A stretch of 11,058 nucleotides of DNA from Dichotomocladium elegans. Its lineage: Eukaryota; Mucoromycota; Mucoromycetes; Mucorales; Lichtheimiaceae. Shown here one piece after another: positions 7,002 to 11,058 of this stretch; within the stretch, counting starts at the first letter, position 1, and each line of letters starts with the position of its first letter. The stretch lies in the NCBI GenBank assembly GCA_025716815.1, contig JAIXMN010000119.1, forward strand, positions 1 to 11,058, given 5' to 3'. A program made the position numbers and the translations under genes. The notes below the pieces were generated by a model. That model ran no database searches and was not told the origin of the DNA. It was given only the letters and a program-made list of their open reading frames with translations.

Positions 7002-7010
7002 TACTTATAT
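7002..7010 (-). promoter_or_regulatory. Mitochondrial promoter nonanucleotide upstream of rns
   Basis: The reverse strand reads ATATAAGTA, identical to the Saccharomyces mitochondrial promoter consensus, where transcription starts at the last A. It lies about 25-35 bases upstream of the estimated rns 5' end and points towards it. It also contains the TAA stop of the upstream ORF. Whether this fungus uses the same signal is inferred from the match and the position. Confidence 0.55.
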
Positions 7011-7458
7011 AAAACTTAAAATTATATTTAGTCTTGAGGACTCTGACTCTGGCCCCATAATAGAATAAATCTTATTAGTAGCCCAAGCCACTAATAAAGT
7101 TGGAAAGGAGAAAGTCGTACCAAATAAATGATTCGTCGTCACAAAGGAAGAAAATGAATTCCATAAACCGTAAAGGACAAACATATATTTACCTAACTTA
7201 TAAAAAGCATAGATACCTAATAGCGTGATTTGCCACTTTAAGATTACTGTCAAGAAAGGGGTCAACCGTACTTAAAGAATTCATAAGAGATCCGAAGGTA
7301 CTTAAAAATAATATCTTGTAGCTCTAGGCTACCTAACATATCTAAATTAAACCCTCCCTTTCGATCGGCAAGATAGGTATAAGTAGAGGTAGTACAAGGG
7401 TTAAGAACACTATGGTAAAATTTTGCATAAGCGAAACATCCAAAATATTGATTTTCAT
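7005..7458 (-). CDS. Unrecognised hydrophobic protein, about 150 aa, two apparent frameshifts
   Basis: Reading starts at ATG 7458-7456 (MKINILDVSLMQNFTIVFLT) and passes a hydrophobic helix ending IPILPIEREG. The frame changes at the TTT run near 7347-7352. It goes on as LDMLGSLELQDIIFKYLRIS, then changes at the CCCC run near 7257-7261, where TGA would be Trp in KYGWPPFLTVILKWQ. From there the frame is open to TAA 7007-7005, with further hydrophobic stretches (LGIYAFYKLGKYMFVLYGLW). Each break needs one extra base in a homopolymer, so sequence error is likely and the protein may be intact. It has at least two to three membrane segments. It lies between nad4 and rns on the same strand. I cannot assign it to a known mitochondrial gene. 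Confidence 0.5.
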
Positions 7459-7563
7459 TGTCAGTACATTATAAAGGGTATTTCTAAGGTACTGACTAGG
7501 TTATACCTTATAAAGGTATTTATAAGAGGTGGGGTAAGGAGTGGGGTGAATAAACTTAAATAA
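7459..7563. other. Intergenic spacer between nad4 and the 7458 ORF
   Basis: AT-rich apart from a GGTGGGGTAAGGAGTGGGG stretch (7527-7545). Short inverted repeats such as CAGTACATTATAAAG...GGTACTG and ACCTTATAAAGGT are present. No gene is seen. Confidence 0.6.
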
Positions 7564-8550
7564 TTAGATTAATAAATTAGATACTGCTAGATGCATTGGT
7601 TCTAAGAAAATATTAGGGAATACTCCCATTACAAACATTAAAATTAGTAATGGTAATAATGTCATAAATTCTCTTCGGTTCATATCTCCTAATGGAACTA
7701 AATATCTACTTTGTGCTCCAAATGCTGTTCTATTATATAACCAAATACCATATCCAGCACTTAAAATCATTGCTAATGCACCTAATACTGTTAATACTGG
7801 ATTTTGTTGATAAGCTCCAGTGAATGTCATGAACTCTCCAACAAAGTTAGCTGATAATGGTACTGCAATATTACCTAATGTGAAGAAGAAGAACATAATT
7901 GACCATACTGGCATATGTAAAGTTAATCCTCGGTAGTATTTTAATAATCGAGTATGATATCGATCATATAAAATTACTACACAAATGAATAAAGCAGGAG
8001 ATACTACTCCATGTGCAAGCATAAGAATTAATGATCCTTCAATTCCTTGGATAGTATTACTAAATAATCCTAATAAAGTAATATTCATATGACCTACAGA
8101 TGAATAAGCAATAATTTTCTTCAGATCGATTTGTCTTAAAGTAGTGAAAGACGAATAAATAATACTAATTACTGCTAGAGAATATACTAAAGGAGTAAAG
8201 AATACAGAAGCATCTGGTAAAATACCGATTGAATATCGTAAGAAACCATAACCTGCCAATTTCAGTAAAATACCTGCTAAAATAATTGATCCAGCTAAGC
8301 TAGCTTCAACGTGAGCTTCTGGTAACCAAATATGGAATGGAATCATAGGAACTTTAACAGCAAATGATAAGAAGAATCCTAACCATAAGATTCTTTGTCG
8401 AGTTTCACTAATATCTGCTACAGCTAATACTTGATAATCTGTAGAACCTACTTCAAAGTAGATTACTAAAATAGCTAATAACATAAATAAAGAACCTAAT
8501 AAAGTATACAGGAAGAATTGATAAGCTGCATGGATTTTTCTTTCTCGAGC
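7564..8550 (-). CDS. nad4: NADH dehydrogenase subunit 4, exon 2
   Basis: NAD4 is an antiporter-like, proton-pumping subunit in the membrane arm of complex I. This exon starts ARERKIHAAYQFFLYTLLGS, directly continuing GIWG from exon 1. It contains KVPMIPFHIWLPEAHVEASL, a family hallmark whose Lys is in the proton path, then SIILAGILLKLAGYGFLR, LKKIIAYSSVGHMN and FVGEFMTF. About ten hydrophobic helices follow one another. It ends LAVSNLLI with TAA at 7566-7564. The frame is uninterrupted over 329 codons including the stop. The exon 5' edge at 8550 is chosen so that the intron ends in G and the codon phase matches. An ATG at 8583 is inside the intron and is not the start. Confidence 0.95.
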   Translation of the reverse strand, partial: ARERKIHAAYQFFLYTLLGSLFMLLAILVIYFEVGSTDYQVLAVADISETRQRILWLGFFLSFAVKVPMIPFHIWLPEAHVEASLAGSIILAGILLKLAGYGFLRYSIGILPDASVFFTPLVYSLAVISIIYSSFTTLRQIDLKKIIAYSSVGHMNITLLGLFSNTIQGIEGSLILMLAHGVVSPALFICVVILYDRYHTRLLKYYRGLTLHMPVWSIMFFFFTLGNIAVPLSANFVGEFMTFTGAYQQNPVLTVLGALAMILSAGYGIWLYNRTAFGAQSRYLVPLGDMNRREFMTLLPLLILMFVMGVFPNIFLEPMHLAVSNLLI

Positions 8551-8622
8551 CTCAAGATTTTGATTAACTAAAACTAATTTCAAACCCTTATATCCCTAAA
8601 TCAATTAATTAGCTTTGAATTT

Positions 8623-9273
8623 CTAATTTGATAAATTCCCCGGGCGGAGGCACTGGTCTCGCCCCCGGGGCCCGGGGTTGATATTATTTGATAAATCAAA
8701 TTGTTTTAAACCTAAATATTCAGGGTAATCAATTAAAAATGGTTTAGCTAAAATACATTTATATTGAGTATCTTTGAATACATGATTAATTGATTTTAAT
8801 GCATAAGTAAAATTTTGAGGAGTTACATTAATATATTTAGCAGCATCAACTCTATTATCAAAATAGAATGCTTTATTTGAACTAATATCAACAAGTAATA
8901 CTGATACTTCTAACCCTGATTTAATTGATACTAAAGGGTTCCAAGCTAAATAGACTTTACCAGTATCTGATTTATATAATCTTTCTTTATTAACATAATC
9001 ACTAATTATAACATTATCTAATTTAAATTTAACTAAATTATTATATCTGTTAGGATTTAGTCTTTTATATGTTTCTTCAAAAGAATCAAATACTGTAATA
9101 AACTCTTTATTTTCATTATACACATGAATTAAATAAGGGGGTAATAACTCTAATTCAAATCCTAAATTTAAAGTAACATCTTTTGTAGTATTATAAGATT
9201 TATACGGTCTATATGTAGGAATAGTTCCTACAGTATTAACTGTAATTAATTGATTTAAAGTTTTACTCCAAAA
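8623..9273 (-). CDS. Intron ORF remnant with NUMOD-like DNA-binding region
   Basis: On the reverse strand the frame is open from 9273 (after a TAA at 9276-9274) to the TAG at 8625-8623, passing through a GTG at 9123-9121. It reads WSKTLNQLITVNTVGTIPTY, then LNLGFELELLPPYLIHVYNE, then VLLVDISSNKAFYFDNRVDA followed by AKYINVTPQNFTYALKS. The last part resembles the NUMOD1-type helix-turn-helix found in intron endonucleases (an inference from pattern). No LAGLIDADG, GIY-YIG or HNH catalytic motif is visible in this stretch. The C-terminus is replaced by residues encoded by the GC palindrome at 8638-8678. The upstream part (9430-9880) continues as broken frames interrupted by GC hairpins. It is probably a decaying endonuclease gene. 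Confidence 0.55.
   Translation of the reverse strand, partial: FWSKTLNQLITVNTVGTIPTYRPYKSYNTTKDVTLNLGFELELLPPYLIHVYNENKEFITVFDSFEETYKRLNPNRYNNLVKFKLDNVIISDYVNKERLYKSDTGKVYLAWNPLVSIKSGLEVSVLLVDISSNKAFYFDNRVDAAKYINVTPQNFTYALKSINHVFKDTQYKCILAKPFLIDYPEYLGLKQFDLSNNINPGPRGRDQCLRPGNLSN
8638..8678. repeat. GC-rich palindromic cluster in nad4 intron ORF
   Basis: CCCCGGGCGGAGGCACTGGT...CGCCCCCGGGG followed by a second CCCGGGG. It belongs to the same family as 3601-3636 (shared GGCACTG core) and overwrites the end of the intron ORF. Confidence 0.85.
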
Positions 9274-9282
9274 TTATAAAGT

Positions 9283-9324
9283 CCCGGGGCGGGGGCCCTA
9301 TTAAGACGCGCCCGCCCCGGGGCC
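9283..9324. repeat. GC-rich palindromic cluster with AGTC flanks
   Basis: CCCGGGGCGGG...CCCGCCCCGGGG palindrome around a CTATTAAGACG centre. AGTC is repeated on both sides (9280-9283 and 9325-9328). It separates the open part of the intron ORF from its decayed upstream part. Confidence 0.82.
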
Positions 9325-9360
9325 AGTCTTATTAATATAATTTCTTTGTAATGTTTTAGG

Positions 9361-9415
9361 ATCGAGGAGGGCCGAAGGCCCTCCTTGATCCAGCCGGGCT
9401 CCGCCCGGCCGGATC
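9361..9415. repeat. Two adjacent GC hairpins separated by GATC
   Basis: One hairpin is GAGGAGGGCC/GGCCCTCCTT (about 9364-9386) and the other CCGGGC/GCCCGG (about 9394-9408). GATC occurs before, between and after them (9360-9363, 9387-9390, 9412-9415). Without the 52-base block the reverse-strand frame reads VVGRDPKTLQRNYINKT, so the hairpins were inserted into a coding sequence. Confidence 0.78.
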
Positions 9416-9429
9416 TCTTCCAACTACTT

Positions 9430-9678
9430 TAGATGCTTCAAGTCTACTGGTTTTGAATTAACAGTTAAAAATACTTCATTATTTACTCTGTTTACTTAAA
9501 ACATTTGTAATTCTTGGACTATCTAACCTATTAGAATTCCAAGAAGTTACAACAAAATTTACAGTATCATCTTGATTATAATAAGGTTTACATGTTTTGA
9601 TTAAAGATTGTTATAACATTCTAGCTTCAATATGAGTTTTTGAATTACATACATAAGTAATAATAGTAGTAAAACTAA
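9430..9678 (-). pseudogene. Broken 5' part of the nad4 intron ORF
   Basis: Reverse-strand pieces read ISFTTIITYVCNSKTHIEAR, a TAA (9613-9611), then QSLIKTCKPYYNQDDTVNFV and VTSWNSNRLDSPRITNVLSK, a frame change near 9496, EVFLTVNSK, another near 9452, then RLEASKVVGRD. The pieces are collinear and protein-like, so this is one gene broken by a stop, frameshifts and hairpin insertions. I do not recognise the family from these parts. Confidence 0.5.
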
Positions 9679-9836
9679 TTTCCGGGGGGCCGTAGGCCCC
9701 CCGGAAATTTAACCTTAACCTTAACCTTAACCTTAACCCGGAGGGGGCCGTAGGCCCCCCTCCGGGTCTAATTTCCGGGGCCTCCAAAGGAGGCCCCGGG
9801 AATTTAACCTTTATCCCTCCAAAGGAGGGATAAAGG
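9679..9836. repeat. Array of four GC hairpins with a (TTAACC)5 tract
   Basis: The four hairpins are: 9679-9707 with CCGGGGGGCC-GTA-GGCCCCCCGG; 9737-9766 with CCCGGAGGGGGCC-GTA-GGCCCCCCTCCGGG; 9773-9802 with TTCCGGGGCCTCC-AAA-GGAGGCCCCGGGAA; and 9808-9836 with CCTTTATCCCTCC-AAA-GGAGGGATAAAGG. Between the first two lies TTAACC repeated five times (9709-9738). GGTCTAAT recurs at 9766-9773 and 9836-9843. The shared loops (GTA, AAA) and linkers suggest the array grew by duplication. Confidence 0.88.
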
Positions 9837-10052
9837 TCTAATGAAGAATTTTTATTTAAATTAGTTTTAGTCAATACTGGACTATGTCTTAATTAGTTAA
9901 TAACTAATTTCTTGCATATAGTCTCTGAGGACCCAAAATTGGTTACCTGCGAGTTGTCTCATCATAATAATTGTAACCATGAAGGTATATTATGATCTAT
10001 GAGATATTCTCGCATATAGCAAGATAGTTAGGGCACTCTAAGAAAGAATTGC

Positions 10053-10492
10053 ACCCCAAATACCAATGATTAAGAACATTGGAATTAAAACACTCTCGAA
10101 ACAAATATAGAATAATAATAAATCTAGAACTACAAATACTGCAATTAATAAAGTTTCTAGAACTAGGAAAGCAATTAAGAAATATTTAATTCCTGTCTTA
10201 ATACTATCCCAACTAGATAAAATACAAATTGGAATAATAAAAGTCGTTAATAAAACAAAAAATAGAGAAATACCATCTACTCCAACTACTTCTTTAGTAG
10301 TAATAGTAGGGAAAGAACTAACAAATTGGATCCGTTATAATTAGAATCAAATCCAGCCCAAAGAACTAAAGATAGAACAAATGTTAATAATGAACTAGCA
10401 AGAGCTACCTTTTTTTGTAGAGATGAATTTTCTCCTGATAAGATAACACCAATAACACCTAAAAGAGGTGTAATCAATAGTGATAAAATCAT
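10053..10492 (-). CDS. nad4: NADH dehydrogenase subunit 4, exon 1, with one-base frameshift
   Basis: Starts at ATG 10492-10490 ([20 protein letters not shown]) and reads to [14 protein letters not shown]. The frame then shifts near 10329-10334 (GGATCCAATTT), and the conserved sequence continues [20 protein letters not shown], then [20 protein letters not shown], with the conserved Glu of the antiporter-like subunits in FESVL. The exon length is 440 bases; one missing base makes 441 and restores a continuous frame into exon 2, giving about 475 residues in all, normal for NAD4. One more C in the CC run would give GSQF. Since the gene is essential and otherwise well conserved, sequence error is the likeliest cause. 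The exon ends at a T before the group I intron. Confidence 0.9.
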
Positions 10493-10789
10493 AATTGTAA
10501 TTTTATATAATAACTTTTAAATAGGGGAACAATATAATTTATAATTAATAATAGTTATTATAAATTATAAAATTATAGCCCCCCTTTAAATTAAAGGGGG
10601 GACTTGCATTGCACCCGAAGGGGGATGAACCCCCCTCCAGGGCTAATTTTAAACTAAGAACTTATGTCCTATAGGTTAGTCATTAATGACTTTTAAAGAA
10701 AATAGAAAATATTCTTAATTCTATTTCCCCAATTTAAAGAGGGGCCGTAGGCCCCCCCAATTCCTATTCCTATTTTTTAGGGAAAATTA

Positions 10790-10832
10790 CCCCAATTGGG
10801 CCCTCTTAATCTTAAAGAGGGCCCAATTGGGG
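10790..10832. repeat. Long hairpin, 18-bp stem
   Basis: CCCCAATTGGGCCCTCTT pairs perfectly with AAGAGGGCCCAATTGGGG around a short AATCTTA loop. The CCCCAATTGGG end is shared with the hairpin at 5308-5339, so the two may be related. Confidence 0.85.
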
Positions 10833-10914
10833 CTATTTTAGAATATTAATTATTTTAATTCTCTTTTAATTAATTTTATTTCGGGGACAAGTTCTATCAG
10901 GACTTGTTCCACCC

Positions 10915-10944
10915 GTTTTGTTAAAAACATGTTTTTAACAAAAC
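10915..10944. repeat. Perfect 30-base palindrome
   Basis: GTTTTGTTAAAAACA and its exact reverse complement meet with no loop. It lies between GGACAAGT/ACTTGTTCC and another ACAAGTTTTT segment, so this end of the window is built from nested inverted repeats. Confidence 0.85.
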
Positions 10945-11058
10945 ATGTCTCGTGACAAGTTTTTAGGGTCCTCGGGCGGAACTTCTCCTCTGATCATGCG
11001 TAAGCCCCTCTCTTTTAAGGCGGGAGACATGTTCCGGCGGGCCCCTTTTATCTTAAGA

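Larger units (their letters stand above)
8551..10052 (-). ncRNA. nad4 group I intron
   Basis: This is a 1.5-kb insertion after ...FLIIGIWG, with a T before the intron and a final G. Core elements on the reverse strand lie near its 5' end. ACAACTCGCAGGTAACC is P4/Q-like (about 9939-9955). CCTCAGAGACTATATGC is R (GACTA at 9923-9919). A perfect P8 hairpin AATTAGTTA/TAACTAATT spans 9891-9909. AAGACATAGTCC is S (TAGTC at 9884-9880, pairing with GACTA for P7). The ORF remains and all GC hairpins lie 3' of the core. Confidence 0.87.
10493..11058. other. Hairpin-rich region upstream of nad4, no gene recognised
   Basis: AT-rich spacer with many inverted repeats. These include an AT hairpin ATAATTTATAA...TTATTATAAATTAT (10531-10568), CCCCCCTTTAA/TTAAAGGGGGG (10579-10601), GGGGG-ATGAA-CCCCC (10620-10634), GGGGCC-GTA-GGCCCC (10741-10755), an 18-bp stem CCCCAATTGGGCCCTCTT with its complement (10790-10832), GGACAAGT/ACTTGTTCC (10885-10910) and a perfect 30-base palindrome (10915-10944). 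The last 100 bases have further GC-rich segments. No tRNA, rRNA or ORF could be supported. Confidence 0.6.

Noticed and set aside
7377..7385. GTATAAGTA on + strand as a second promoter
   Set aside because: It differs from the consensus at one base, points away from any recognised gene and lies within an ORF on the other strand.
8551..8583. ATG at 8583 as the nad4 start
   Set aside because: NAD4 similarity begins only at ARERK (8550); the preceding 11 codons are intron, and exon 1 lies at 10053-10492.
9709..9738. (TTAACC)5 as a telomere of a linear mitochondrial genome
   Set aside because: It is internal to the nad4 intron and only five units long.
9611..9874. 87-codon ORF on - strand with an RLRLRLRL run
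   Set aside because: Most of it is translated hairpins and the TTAACC repeat; only the last part (ISFTTIITYVCN...) looks like a true remnant and is described as such.
10600..10700. Possible tRNA around TTCATCCCCC on the - strand
   Set aside because: A T-arm-like stem can be drawn, but no matching acceptor stem, D-arm or anticodon arm was found.

Overview
The window is fungal mitochondrial DNA. It is AT-rich with sharp GC-rich palindromic clusters. It carries the respiratory genes cob (+ strand) and nad4 (- strand), a bacterial-type small-subunit rRNA (rns, - strand) and group I introns with LAGLIDADG-type ORFs. One in-frame TGA falls exactly where the LAGLIDADG family has Trp, so the code is genetic code 4. 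Having nad4 excludes Saccharomyces-type yeasts. Genes on both strands, frequent CGA arginine codons and the NAD4 sequence fit a basidiomycete or early-diverging fungus, but I cannot place it more closely.

Layout. 1-1625: a large perfect inverted repeat (arms 1-753 and 873-1625, spacer 754-872). Its right arm is the 3' half of a cob group I intron holding decayed endonuclease fragments; its left arm is a mirror copy at the window edge. 1736-4331: the C-terminal part of cob in three exons (1736-2001, 2979-3042, 3982-4331), separated by two group I introns, each with a LAGLIDADG ORF. The 5' part of cob is not in the window. 4333-4946: a frameshifted acidic/transmembrane ORF of unknown function. 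4979-5540: decayed ORF sequence with GC hairpins. 5540-6975: rns (-), preceded by a perfect yeast-type promoter nonanucleotide at 7002-7010 (-). 7005-7458: a hydrophobic ORF of unknown function (-), with two frameshifts at homopolymers. 7564-10492: nad4 (-) in two exons, split by a 1.5-kb group I intron full of GC hairpins and remains of an ORF. 10493-11058: hairpin-rich sequence with no gene recognised. No tRNA gene was found.

How it fits together. COB is the core of complex III and NAD4 a proton-pumping subunit of complex I. The introns must self-splice or use their maturase/endonuclease ORFs to give functional mRNAs. Mobile GC-rich palindromes have spread through introns, ORFs and spacers. 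One insertion is bounded by a 3-bp target duplication, and removing it restores the endonuclease family consensus.

Cautions. About six single-base frameshifts, including one in the essential nad4, lie mostly at short homopolymers and look like sequence errors. The fold-back palindrome starts at base 1 and could be an assembly or read artefact.
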